Shown one piece after another: positions 7,900 to 17,216 of a stretch of 64,000 nt of DNA. The first letter of the stretch is position 1; the number at the start of each line of letters is the position of its first letter. The DNA comes from Chryseobacterium sp. CY350. Its GTDB lineage: Bacteria > Bacteroidota > Bacteroidia > Flavobacteriales > Weeksellaceae. The stretch spans positions 1,674,001 through 1,738,000 of the forward strand of contig NZ_CP116034.1 in NCBI RefSeq assembly GCF_027945075.1, read 5' to 3'. The notes under the pieces are model-generated. The model saw only the letters and a program-made list of their open reading frames with translations. It was not told the DNA's origin and did not search any database. The translations under genes and the position numbers were made by a program.

Positions 7900-8691
7900 A
7901 TGCAAACACAAAAAGTAATAGATCATATTGTACAATGGTTGAAAGAATATGCCGAAAAATCAGGAGTAAAGGGTTATGTACTGGGAGTTTCGGGAGGTGT
8001 TGATTCGGGAGTGGTTTCTACTTTGGCAGCAATGACTGGTTTAAAAACTTTGTTGATCGAAATGCCGATTCGGCAAAAAGAAGATCAGGTAAATCGCGCA
8101 TGGGAACATATGAATGATTTAAAATCTAAATTCCCAAATGTGGAAGCGATGTCTGTGAATCTTACACCGGCTTTTGAAGAATTATACAAGACTTTTGATG
8201 TTCACGATGACGAATTTCCGAACGAAAAACTGGCTTTTGCCAATACAAGATCGCGTTTGCGAATGATGACGTTGTATTATTACGGACAAATTAACGGTCT
8301 TTTGGTCTGTGGAACCGGAAATAAGGTGGAAGATTTCGGGATTGGCTTTTACACCAAATACGGCGACGGCGGTGTTGACGTCTCTCCTATCGCAGACCTC
8401 TATAAAACAGAAGTTTACGAACTGGCAAGAGCTTTAAATTTAGTTAAAAACATTCAGGAAGCAATTCCTACAGACGGACTTTGGGACGCTGAAAGAACCG
8501 ACGAAATGCAGATCGGCGCCACCTATCCTGAGTTGGAAAAAATTCAAAAAGAATGGGGAACTAAAACAGAATCAGACTACAGTGGAAGAGATCTGGAAGT
8601 CTTTAAGATTTTCAGTAGAATGAATAAGGCTGCACAGCATAAAATTAATCCGATTCCGGTTTGTGATATTCCGGAAGAATGGAGAAATTAA
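7900..8691 (+). CDS. nadE: Ammonia-dependent NAD+ synthetase
   Basis: A 263-residue NadE. The ATP pyrophosphatase P-loop SGGVDSG is at residues 30-36, and GTGNKVEDFGIGFYTKYGDGGVD carries the nicotinate adenine dinucleotide and ammonia site features. There is no N-terminal nitrilase domain, so the nitrogen donor should be ammonia. It catalyses the last step of NAD synthesis. It follows the broken GNAT gene by 8 bases and probably shares its transcript; barnase and barstar genes come next on the same strand. Confidence 0.95.
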   Translation: MQTQKVIDHIVQWLKEYAEKSGVKGYVLGVSGGVDSGVVSTLAAMTGLKTLLIEMPIRQKEDQVNRAWEHMNDLKSKFPNVEAMSVNLTPAFEELYKTFDVHDDEFPNEKLAFANTRSRLRMMTLYYYGQINGLLVCGTGNKVEDFGIGFYTKYGDGGVDVSPIADLYKTEVYELARALNLVKNIQEAIPTDGLWDAERTDEMQIGATYPELEKIQKEWGTKTESDYSGRDLEVFKIFSRMNKAAQHKINPIPVCDIPEEWRN

Positions 8692-8693
8692 TT

Positions 8694-8763
8694 AGTGTAA
8701 CTATTTATCAGTGTAACAGTTTACCAATACTTGAAGATTGTTACATTGCTAGATTGTTATATT
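8694..8763 (-). repeat. Dispersed intergenic repeat, copy 2
   Basis: Read on the minus strand it has ATATAACAAT, TAGCAAT, TAACAAT, ATTGGTAAAC and GTTACACT in the same order as 3376-3450. It begins two bases after the nadE stop and fills the gap before the ribonuclease gene. Confidence 0.6.
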
Positions 8764-8784
8764 ATTACATTAAATTTTATATTT

Positions 8785-9267
8785 ATGAATCCTAAAATTC
8801 GTTCGTTACTTTTTGCATGCATGGGACTTCTTTTCGGAATGTCATTAATGTATATTTATAATAATTTCATCGCTGATAAAAAAGCTCCGCTTGAAACTGA
8901 AAATGTTCCAAATGCTAATAAAAGTCAATCTGGAAGCCAAACAATTGATGAACTCACGAAAGAGAAAACAGTTATCGCCTATGTAAAACAAAATCATCAG
9001 CTTCCTGATTATTATGTTACTAAAAATGAAGCGAAAAAGCAAGGTTGGAATCCTTCCCAAGGAAATCTGTGTGAAGTTCTTCCTGGAAAAGCTATTGGTG
9101 GAGATTACTTTGGAAACAGGGAAGGAAAGCTGCCAAAAGGTGAAAACTACAGTGAAGCTGACGTTAATTACAATTGTGGAAACAGAAATGGCGACAGAAT
9201 TGTTTTTACCAAAAATGGGGAGGTTTATTTAACTAAAAATCATTACAAGAGTTTTGAAAAGCAGTAA
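8785..9267 (+). CDS. Barnase-family extracellular or anchored ribonuclease
   Basis: A 160-residue product from the ATG at 8785. An upstream ATG at 8731 lies inside the intergenic repeat and is less likely. Residues 6-24 form an uncleaved-looking signal or membrane anchor, then a polar linker, then a barnase domain (about 62-160). The catalytic set of barnase (Glu73, Arg83, Arg87, His102) is matched by Glu124 (SEADVNY), Arg134 and Arg138 (NRNGDRIVF) and His153 (KNHYKSF). LPDYYVTKNEA, GNL and GGDYFGNREGKLP also match. It should cleave RNA after guanosine. The barstar-like gene 79 bases downstream is the expected inhibitor. Confidence 0.92.
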   Translation: MNPKIRSLLFACMGLLFGMSLMYIYNNFIADKKAPLETENVPNANKSQSGSQTIDELTKEKTVIAYVKQNHQLPDYYVTKNEAKKQGWNPSQGNLCEVLPGKAIGGDYFGNREGKLPKGENYSEADVNYNCGNRNGDRIVFTKNGEVYLTKNHYKSFEKQ

Positions 9268-9345
9268 GTGAAAAGTGTAAAACATTTCTAAAAAATAAAC
9301 ATTGGAACTTTAATTAAAATAACTCAACTATTAGATACATAAACT

Positions 9346-9651
9346 ATGAACACGACATACATCGACTTCGCAGACCTTGGAGATTACGAAGATTTTTACA
9401 CCCAGCTTAAAGAAAAAATAAAACTTCCGGCGCATTTCGGGGATAATCTGGATGCACTTTCGGATGTTATTTCAGGCGAACTGGAAATGCCTTTGCACCT
9501 AGAATTTGTTAATATGAGTGTTGATCAGCTTGAAATTTTTGAAGATCTGTTAACTACTTTAGAAGACGCAGAAGATGAAGTGGAAGACTTCACTTTCACC
9601 TATTTTCTTGAGCAGTTTGAGGATGAGGATGATGAAGAAATTGCCGAATAA
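9346..9651 (+). CDS. Barstar-family ribonuclease inhibitor
   Basis: A 101-residue, very acidic protein with the barstar core: a short N-terminal strand, LKEKIKLPAHFGDNLDALSDVI (barstar's helix 1-loop-helix 2 inhibitor region), and a C-terminal acidic helix. Barstar blocks barnase by inserting an acidic helix into the active site. Lying directly downstream of the ribonuclease, on the same strand, it is the likely cytoplasmic immunity protein. The C-terminus (EDEDDEEIAE) is unusually acidic. Confidence 0.9.
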   Translation: MNTTYIDFADLGDYEDFYTQLKEKIKLPAHFGDNLDALSDVISGELEMPLHLEFVNMSVDQLEIFEDLLTTLEDAEDEVEDFTFTYFLEQFEDEDDEEIAE

Positions 9652-9672
9652 GATCCTTTGGATATAAATAAT

Positions 9673-9703
9673 AAACGCCGCAAATGAGAATTTAGCGGCG
9701 TTT
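9673..9703. terminator. Bidirectional terminator between barstar and pafA
   Basis: A perfect 9-bp stem AAACGCCGC / GCGGCGTTT with an A/T flank on both sides, between convergent genes. Confidence 0.8.
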
Positions 9704-9722
9704 ATTGTAACTGATATTTAAT

Positions 9723-11366
9723 TTATTTTCCTAAAACTTCCATTAGTGGTTGTCCTACATTTCCGCTTGGGTTTTCAATTTTCAGAAATTGAGCAAGTGT
9801 AGGCGCAATATCTGTCATAAAGTGGGAAGCGTTGCTTTCACCGTGGGCGACTTTCCATCCCATAAAAATTAATGGAATATGAGCATCGTAAGAATTCCAG
9901 ACACTGTGCGTTGTTCCTTTCTTTGCATAATTGGGAAGCATTCCGTCGTGAGAAACGATTTGGATGTCACCGCTTCGTTGCCAGTTGTAACCATTGATTA
10001 CTCTGGTTTTTATAGGTTCCGGGATTGGCGCATTGGCTGCATCTTTCAGATCTACAGCGTAAAGAACACGCGGATCTTTATTTAAATTTTCGATGATGCT
10101 TTTTTTAATAGCACTCTCATCAAGTTTTTTTTCTGTAATCAATTGATGATTAAGGTAGATCTGATAATTGTCTATTCCTAAAATTAATTTGCTTGCTGCA
10201 TATTTTGTTTCTAATTCTACACCTAGATTTTTTTCTAAACCGTCATCGAAAAATCCGGTCATCATTTTATTTTCTTTCATGAAACCTTCAGCATGAGCGC
10301 CGCCATGATCTGCTGAAAGAAAAACCAGATATTCACCCTCTCCTACTTTTTTGTCAAGCATTTTGAAGAAGTTTGCCAACTCAGCATCCAGTCTTAAATA
10401 GGTATCTTCCACTTCAATTGCGTTTGGCCCATAAGCGTGGCCAACGTAATCTGTAGATGCTACATTGATGGCAAGAAAATCTGTAACAGGATCTGCACCA
10501 AGCTGATACCCATCAATTGCTGCTTCTGCAAATTTTAAAGTATATGCATTTCCAAAAGGTGTAGTTCTCAAAACTCCTTTATTGACCGCAAAATCTGCCG
10601 CAAGATTGTTGTACGGAAAAGTAGGATTTTTCGCTGTTCCCAAAGGTTTTTCCCAAGGTACATCATCTCTTGTGCTTTCTGTATATTGGCTTATCGGCAA
10701 CAAGGTATTCCATCCGTTGGCAACCAGTTTTTCTGCTAATTTCTGATCATTAAATCTATTCACCCACTCCGGTAAACTTTGCATGTAGTAAGAACTTGTT
10801 ACAAAATTCCCGTTAGTTTCATCAAACCAAAAAGCTCCGGTCGGATTATGACCTGCCGGCAAAATTGAAGCCCTGTCTTTTAATGACACTCCAACTACTT
10901 TAGACTGAAAATTACTTGCAATTCTCAGCTGATCGGTAATCGTTGTACTCCAGAGATTTTTTGGCGAATGACCGCCGATTTTATCGTTTGTACCTACACC
11001 TTTCACGTCTGTGTCTTCGGTACAATAGATGTTTTTTCCGGTTGCTTTATCTGTCCAGTCGTTTCCTGCAATTCCATGAATAGAAGGTACAGATCCTGTA
11101 TAAATTGTCGTATGACCTATTGCGGTTACTGTAGGAACATAAGGAATCATCACATTATTAAATGAGAAACCTTTGTTCAGCAATCTTTTGAAACCGTCAT
11201 CACCGTACTTATCGTAAAAACGGTACAGATAATCCCACCTCATCTGATCAATCACCAAACCTACCACAAGTTTTGGCCTTTCTAACTGTGATTTTTTATT
11301 TTTTTGAGCATTTACAGTGAGTAAAGAAATAAAAGTAACTGCAGCAATCGTAATTTTCCTTAGCAT
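9723..11366 (-). CDS. pafA: PafA-type alkaline phosphatase
   Basis: A 547-residue periplasmic enzyme with a signal peptide ending near Ala20 (LLTVNA|QK). The active-site pattern of the Flavobacteria PafA phosphate monoesterase is intact: metal ligand Asp40, nucleophile Thr81 in PTVTAIGHT, Asn102 (GNDW), and Lys163 and Arg165 in SLKDRASILPAGH. The remaining zinc ligands are in STDYVGH and SADHGGAH. PafA is a calcium-independent, constitutive phosphatase that releases phosphate from organic monoesters. It is monocistronic and convergent with barstar. Confidence 0.93.
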   Translation of the reverse strand: MLRKITIAAVTFISLLTVNAQKNKKSQLERPKLVVGLVIDQMRWDYLYRFYDKYGDDGFKRLLNKGFSFNNVMIPYVPTVTAIGHTTIYTGSVPSIHGIAGNDWTDKATGKNIYCTEDTDVKGVGTNDKIGGHSPKNLWSTTITDQLRIASNFQSKVVGVSLKDRASILPAGHNPTGAFWFDETNGNFVTSSYYMQSLPEWVNRFNDQKLAEKLVANGWNTLLPISQYTESTRDDVPWEKPLGTAKNPTFPYNNLAADFAVNKGVLRTTPFGNAYTLKFAEAAIDGYQLGADPVTDFLAINVASTDYVGHAYGPNAIEVEDTYLRLDAELANFFKMLDKKVGEGEYLVFLSADHGGAHAEGFMKENKMMTGFFDDGLEKNLGVELETKYAASKLILGIDNYQIYLNHQLITEKKLDESAIKKSIIENLNKDPRVLYAVDLKDAANAPIPEPIKTRVINGYNWQRSGDIQIVSHDGMLPNYAKKGTTHSVWNSYDAHIPLIFMGWKVAHGESNASHFMTDIAPTLAQFLKIENPSGNVGQPLMEVLGK

Positions 11367-11388
11367 TGAATAATTTTTTTTGTGGTCA

Positions 11389-11396
11389 CAAATTTA
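11389..11396 (-). promoter_or_regulatory. Possible -7 element of pafA
   Basis: TAAATTTG on the minus strand fits TAnnTTTG, 23 bases before the pafA start. No convincing -33 element. Confidence 0.4.
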
Positions 11397-11783
11397 CGGG
11401 TTTTCAGAGTTTTGAATATTAAATTAATTGTAAGTTTAAATAAAATATTTCATATATCTATTCAAAAAGAAAAACTGTAATATACAAACGCAATCAATCT
11501 TCTGTGGTGAACATTCTCCTAACTAAATAAAGTTATTAATCTATCCGCGCAATCGTATTACTACCTATGTAAAAAGCAATTTATTCAGGTGCATAATGCT
11601 GTCAGTTTGCTGGTAATCATTTTAGCGTATGTACGCGACACAATTATACCATACAGGCAACCAAATCGATATTACCGGGTAATATTTTAAATGTATTATC
11701 ATGATTTAATATATAGTATAGCATAAAATATTAAATTCATATAAAAATAATTATTATGTTTGTGTGAATTAAAATTTATTATT
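11397..11783. other. Intergenic leader of the VgrG island with a palindrome
   Basis: About 390 bases without a gene separate divergent pafA and the T6SS island. A 17-bp palindrome, ATATTAC-CGG-GTAATAT, lies at 11669-11685. A TATGTTTG element at 11755-11762 fits a Bacteroidota -7 box, 22 bases before the ATG at 11784. The palindrome about 70 bases upstream could be an operator; this is inference. No RNA gene was recognised. Confidence 0.4.
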
Positions 11784-12467
11784 ATGTATATAAAACAGGA
11801 AGAATATTTACCATTAGCTAAAGATGTAATGGCAAGTTTCAGCAGAGATCTCGCAGATTTCGCAGACGAAGATCATAATTACACCCAGGCTTATCTTGAC
11901 GCATTTCAGGCAAAGATTATTGAAACAGAACAAAAAGAAGCGAGCAATACTGCTTTGGTTCAGCAAAAACAAATTACTCAGACTCTATATCTGTTGGGTG
12001 AAAATTTAAAGAGACCTTTAAAAAGCCTGAGAATCCGCATTGAAAGAGCCGAAATACCTACCAAGCTTACCGTTCAGGTTTTGAAAGATGTAAAGAACAG
12101 AAACTTTGAAGGTGTTTCTGCGAAACTGGCAGATCTTGTATCATTGGTCAACAGTAACAGTACAGCTTTGCAGACAAAAGGTATGAAAAGCACTCTACCA
12201 CAGGAATTGCAGGATGCACAAATTTCGATTGCTGCCAAAGCCGATGAACAGTCACAGATGATGAAGAGTGTAGCCGGAACTATTGATGTCAATAATGAGC
12301 TATATAAAGCCCTCTATAATTATATCTCGGAAATATGTGAAGACGGAAAACTGATCTATGAGGGCGAACAGAAAGCTGATGAATACACGATCAAAAAAAT
12401 GCTCACCAAACTGCACGCTAACAAAATAGCGCCTATACAGGAAAAAACGCAAAATATAAATCCTTAA
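11784..12467 (+). CDS. Helical protein of unknown function heading the VgrG island
   Basis: A 227-residue product from the ATG at 11784; a TTG at 11760 would add eight residues. There is no signal peptide or membrane segment. It is predicted all-helical and rich in Gln, Lys and Glu, with heptad-like stretches around residues 55-110 and 150-200. No family was recognised. It lies 75 bases upstream of vgrG on the same strand, so a job as adaptor, chaperone or tip-associated protein for the VgrG is a fair guess, but only from position. Confidence 0.7.
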   Translation: MYIKQEEYLPLAKDVMASFSRDLADFADEDHNYTQAYLDAFQAKIIETEQKEASNTALVQQKQITQTLYLLGENLKRPLKSLRIRIERAEIPTKLTVQVLKDVKNRNFEGVSAKLADLVSLVNSNSTALQTKGMKSTLPQELQDAQISIAAKADEQSQMMKSVAGTIDVNNELYKALYNYISEICEDGKLIYEGEQKADEYTIKKMLTKLHANKIAPIQEKTQNINP

Positions 12468-12542
12468 AATTTACATTGACCTTGATAAAATAATTAGCAA
12501 TGAAATAAATAATTATATTTAATACAACAAAAACACAACATT

Positions 12543-15500
12543 ATGGAAATCGAAAATTTCGACTCTGTCTTCGGTACCTCCCGCAGATTTAAAGACTGGC
12601 TTCACGACAAAACCAACCCTTTGGTATACTGTCTTCTGACCATCGACGGAAAAGATTTTTTGAGAAAAAATAGCTACACCGTAGACCTCAGCCAGAAAAC
12701 TAACGACCACGATACTTTTTATATTACCGTTCCGGATGATGCTCTTGATACATTCAAAGGCTATGTAATGGAAAATTCTAAACACCTGCTGGGAAAAGAA
12801 ATAGGCATCACATATTGGCGTTATGGTACGATCAGACATTATTTCAGAGGCATCATCGGAAATAAGAAACAAAAAAGACGAAGGCGGAGGCTACGGAGAT
12901 CTTCACATTACAGGTTATTCACCAAGTATTTTGCTTGAAAGCGGTAAAGACTGTCAGAGTTTTGAAGACAAAACCTTAGAGCAGATCATCAAAAAGGTTA
13001 CTGAGGAATATCCACAGGAAGCAAAGGTGGAAATTTCAACCATTCATCTGAACGGATACAACAAAAACCCGCTTCCCTACGCCGTACAATACAAAGAATC
13101 TGATTATCAGTTTATAAAAAGGTTAGCCATTCGGCACGGAGAGTATTTCTATTATGATGGAGAAAAACTCGTCTTCGGAAACACGGTACAACCCATCCTC
13201 AAACTAAGCGAAAATGTAGATTTAATAGATATAGAATTTGAGATGCGGATGCAGGCTCAGGATTTTACCTTCACGGGTTACGATGCCCAAAGCGGAAGCA
13301 AAATAGAAAAAGACAGCAGCAATGCAAGAAGTGAATCTAAGGATAGTCCGTTTCAGAGCATTGCGGTGATTGCGTCCAAAAAAATATTCAGGAAGAAACC
13401 CAAAATGCACTTCAACCATACAGGAATCCAAAATTGGTCGGAAGGACATTTGGCAGAAGCCGTGAGATTAGAAAAAGAAAGCCGCGAAAATCTGATGCAG
13501 GTGCGAGGAAGAAGCAAAACTCCTGAACTGAAAATCGGAGGCAGAGCCAGAATTTCAGACATCAACGGAAGGGCGATGGAAACGTACAGGATTATAGAAA
13601 TAAGACACGTTCATGAACCGGGAGACTATTACAACGAATTTGTAGGCATCCCGGATTTATTCAACGCCGCACCCTACATCGACATCGAAGCCGTACCGAA
13701 AGGTGAAGAGCAGCCTGCAAGAGTTGTAGATAATAATGATCCTATGGGAGCAGGTAGAATAAAAGTGCAGTTTCCGTGGCAGGAAGATAAAAACCATATG
13801 ACACCTTGGATAAGAACAACAACAATGTACGCAGGAGCAGGACGAGGCGATTACAAAATACCTGAAATAGGTGACGAGATTTTAGTAGGTTTTGAAAGTG
13901 GTAATGCCGAAAAACCGTTTATGTTGGGAGCGTTGTACAATGGAGCGGAAGTTTCGGGGTATCATACACCAAATAATGATATCAAAGCGCTAAGAACCCG
14001 AAGCGGAATTGAAAGTTTAGCCAATGATGCAGAAGGAAGCTGGAAGCAGAGTACTCCGGATGGAAATTTTTTATGTTTTGACGGACAGGGAAATGCGACG
14101 CTGAATGTGCCTAAAGATTTAAGCATTAATGTAGGGCAGAATTTCAATATCAATGTGGGACAAAACGTATCGTTTCTGGTAGGCTTAAAAGCTATCTACA
14201 ACATTGGCGTGCAAATGATGATGAACACCCCAATTTTAAAATATTTTATTGCAGACAATTATCATCTTCAAAGTCCTAAAACTCTCATTAATGGAGAAGG
14301 CGAAATAAAAATTGAAGCTAAAGAAACGAATTTAGCAGGAACACAGAAATTATTTATGCACTCGGATGAAATAGCAACGGTTAATTCCAAAGGGACGATT
14401 GATGTAAAAGGCAAGAATGGAACAAGCCAAAATAACATGCCTCAGAATTACAAAATGGTTCCTGTCTATGTAGATGAAAGATGCTTAGTTAGTTTTAGAC
14501 CAAAAGACGACTGGAATGGTAAAGGTTATGGTTTTGACTGGATACGTGTTGGCGATACTAAAATACCTGGTGATGTTTATTATGGGAATATAATGGGGAA
14601 GTATAATGGTGCTTATGCTTCACGAGGAGGAATTATGACAAAAGATAAAAATGAATTTGTTAAGCTGATGTCTTTATTTAATCCACATAATTATACTGTA
14701 AAAACGAAAAAAGGAAAAAAAATTAATTTGAATTATTGTGTGCCTTGGCTAAGTCTTTATCCCAAAATAATTGTTAAGAACATAAAACAACCCAATGGAA
14801 AAGTTGTGCCAACGGAACTTACATCCACTTATAAAAACACGATAGCGACACTTAGGGTAATTGTTGAGGTTAAAAAGAAGCCTGAAAAATTGCAATTGGA
14901 GTATGACGATACATTATTTAGCATTACTCATAAGCCTTTTCCTTTGGCAGTTGGTAAACACGAAATAGAAGTAACTATTATCTGTTTGAAAGAATTTGCT
15001 AAAGACCAGCCCATTAAAGTGATTGCAACATATAAAGATGCACAGGGAAAAGAAGAATTGTCTTTGGCTGGCAAGCTGAAAGTTGCAAAGAATAAAAACC
15101 GATATAAAGCAAGGATTGTTTTTATTCAAGTTTCGACAAATATTGGAAATAGTAAAAGAACAGGACAACCTTCAGGAAGAGAATCTGAATTAAAAAAATA
15201 TATGAATCAGGCTTTGGTAAATCCTCATTTTGAAAAAACATTAACTTTAGATTTAAGCCTGGACGTAAATCCTGTTACAAAGCAAAGACATAATCGAAAG
15301 ACTAATTTTAACAGAATAGTTACTCCTATAAATAGCCCAACAGGAGGTTCAGACAAGTGGATTTATGATGGTACTGAAGATAAGATTTATAAGTTCTTAA
15401 ATGAGGAATTGTACAAACAATACGGTACAAAATATCAGAATATTTATAAGGTCTATTTTATTGATGAAAGTAATGGGCATTTAAATAGTAGTGGAAATTG

Positions 15501-15783
15501 GGAGGGAGCTGTAGCAGGAATTGGAAGAACAATGAAAGATTCTAAAATAAAAACAATATTGGTTTATTCTTCTGGTTTTGCTGACAGTACCCTTGCCCAT
15601 GAGGTTTTTCATTCAATGGGCTTATATCATAGTTTTGACAATAATAGTAATTTTACTTTTGAGTTTGAAAAAACAGATAACATTATGGATTATTCAGATA
15701 TTGCCCCAGTTCCCATTACTGTAATAAGTACTTATCATTGGCAATGGAAAACTTTACAGGGTAGAGCGGGAGAAAAAGATTAA
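12543..15783 (+). pseudogene. Evolved VgrG with C-terminal metzincin domain, frameshifted at an A6 tract
   Basis: Two overlapping frames make one VgrG spike protein. The first runs from 12543 and ends at 12938; the second is open from before 12823 to 15783. The switch is at A6 (12871-12876). Removing one A joins IIGNKKQK to DEGGGYGDLHITGYSPS and gives one protein of 1,079 residues. About residues 1-470 are the gp27/gp5-like VgrG core (PWIRTTTMYAGAGRG; GDEILVGFESGNAEKPFMLG), followed by the repetitive beta needle (DLSINVGQNFNINVG). The last 400 or so residues are an added effector part, ending in the metzincin zinc site HEVFHSMGLYH (about 1019-1029) and a Met-turn NIMDYS (about 1048). Both halves are undamaged, so the break is recent, phase-variable or a read error. 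Confidence 0.88.
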
Positions 15784-15785
15784 TT

Positions 15786-16232
15786 ATGAAAAATATAATT
15801 TATTTAATATTGGCCATATTATTTATTTCTTGCACTAAAAAAGAAAGAAATACTAATGTTAAAAACCAATATCAGCAAGACATTCTTAATCATAGATTTC
15901 TTTCCGATGTAGTACTTGGAAGCGAAAATGATATTTTAAAAATAAATTTATGGCGAGATAATAGAAACCATTACTTCAAATCGGCAGGAATATCAACAAG
16001 TTTTTTGAATGATAGTTTTGGTAGCGGAAATTTTGCACCTTGTGGAAATGATTATTTTATTGATGTTAATGGAAAATTTATACTTTATGATACTAATAAA
16101 ATAACGATTTCTGCTGATTCTCTAACATATTCAGGAGAAGATAAAAGACCAACAGCATATAAAAATGGAGAAGAAACCGATTATTCTATTTCCAAAAAAG
16201 GCGATACTATTACACTTACAAAAATTGATTAA
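15786..16232 (+). CDS. Small lipoprotein, candidate immunity protein for the VgrG protease domain
   Basis: A 148-residue lipoprotein: MKNIIYLILAILFISC with lipobox Cys16, then a polar beta-rich body with no recognised family. The start lies two bases after the vgrG stop, the classical place for an immunity gene. A lipoprotein in the periplasm would suit a protease delivered there by a T6SS spike. Function is inferred from position only. Confidence 0.65.
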   Translation: MKNIIYLILAILFISCTKKERNTNVKNQYQQDILNHRFLSDVVLGSENDILKINLWRDNRNHYFKSAGISTSFLNDSFGSGNFAPCGNDYFIDVNGKFILYDTNKITISADSLTYSGEDKRPTAYKNGEETDYSISKKGDTITLTKID

Positions 16233-16235
16233 ATA

Positions 16236-17198
16236 ATGAAAAGAATAATTTATATAATTTCCTTATTGTTCATAATTTCCTGTAATTCACAGGATAAAAA
16301 GCCTGACAGCAAAATATTAGATAAACCACAACCAGTAAAGCATAATACAATGAATAACGAATACGATTATAAAAAACTAGTCAGTTCCAAGACAGAATAC
16401 TTTGATATTAAAAAATTTTACCAAAATAATGAAGATGGCTTGGGAAAAACTTATGAAACTGAAAATGGAACAAAAACAGAAGAGTCTGCCGGTGATGAAG
16501 GAGGATGGTTCATGTCAAATTCTACGCTCAAAAGTTCACTCTTTACAATTCATAAAGAATTTAATTTAAAAGGTATTATCCAAGAAAAATGGGTTAATTT
16601 TAGAAATGGTGGCGGAGCCGTAGGCATAAAATATAAGTTCGATGATTTAGGTAAATTGATAAAAGAAGATGATACGGATAAGAATTTTAAAATTACCCCT
16701 CAAGATGTGATAAAATTCTGTCAAGAAAATAATATTGATTTATTTTCTGATTATACATTTATTGAAAGATTTATAGATGAAAAAACAAAAGAAAGTTTTT
16801 ATAATGTCAATTATAGAGGAAAATACGAAGAGAAGTTTGGTGCAAGAATCGTAATTCAGTTAGACGGAAATTCGGGAGAGATACAAAAAGTAATCTGCAT
16901 CAACGGAAAGCATAATGATTCCGTAGAAACTTTGTATGATATAAAGGAAGAGAAGGAAAAATCTGCAATGATTTATAAATCTTATCAAGGCAAAGACTAC
17001 AATCAAGCAGAATGGATAGTTTTTGAAGAAAAAAAATATGAAGCCTACTGCAAAAGAACAGGGAGACCTTATACACCCAAAAATCAGAGGCAAGAACCAA
17101 GAACTGATAACCAAGGATACAAAAGTCCTTTTTTAGCCGATGATTTTGAGAAAGGCACTGACAATACACCAAAGAAGAAGAAAGGATATTGGGGATAA
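16236..17198 (+). CDS. Lipoprotein, paralogue of the 17.6 kb fusion protein; candidate immunity
   Basis: A 320-residue lipoprotein with signal MKRIIYIISLLFIISC (Cys16). The stretch IKYKFDDLGKLIKED...VIKFCQEN around residues 130-165 matches IWYEFDENGKLIKET...VIKFAETQ in the protein at 17621-18922. YKSYQGKDYNQAEWIVFEE matches YQTYEGRYYTKTEWDEFYK of the same protein. The two are paralogues. FDDxGKLI-type segments resemble MORN-like beta repeats. It lies 3 bases after the previous gene, and so in the vgrG operon. Its C-terminus (KKKKGYWG) is basic and unlike its paralogue. Immunity is inferred. Confidence 0.65.
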   Translation: MKRIIYIISLLFIISCNSQDKKPDSKILDKPQPVKHNTMNNEYDYKKLVSSKTEYFDIKKFYQNNEDGLGKTYETENGTKTEESAGDEGGWFMSNSTLKSSLFTIHKEFNLKGIIQEKWVNFRNGGGAVGIKYKFDDLGKLIKEDDTDKNFKITPQDVIKFCQENNIDLFSDYTFIERFIDEKTKESFYNVNYRGKYEEKFGARIVIQLDGNSGEIQKVICINGKHNDSVETLYDIKEEKEKSAMIYKSYQGKDYNQAEWIVFEEKKYEAYCKRTGRPYTPKNQRQEPRTDNQGYKSPFLADDFEKGTDNTPKKKKGYWG

Positions 17199-17216
17199 AT
17201 CATTAAAATAATACTA

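Noticed and set aside
12860..12890. Programmed -1 ribosomal frameshifting in vgrG
   Set aside because: The second frame is +1 relative to the first, and the A6 sits in the wrong phase for a -1 slippery heptamer. Loss of one A fits better.
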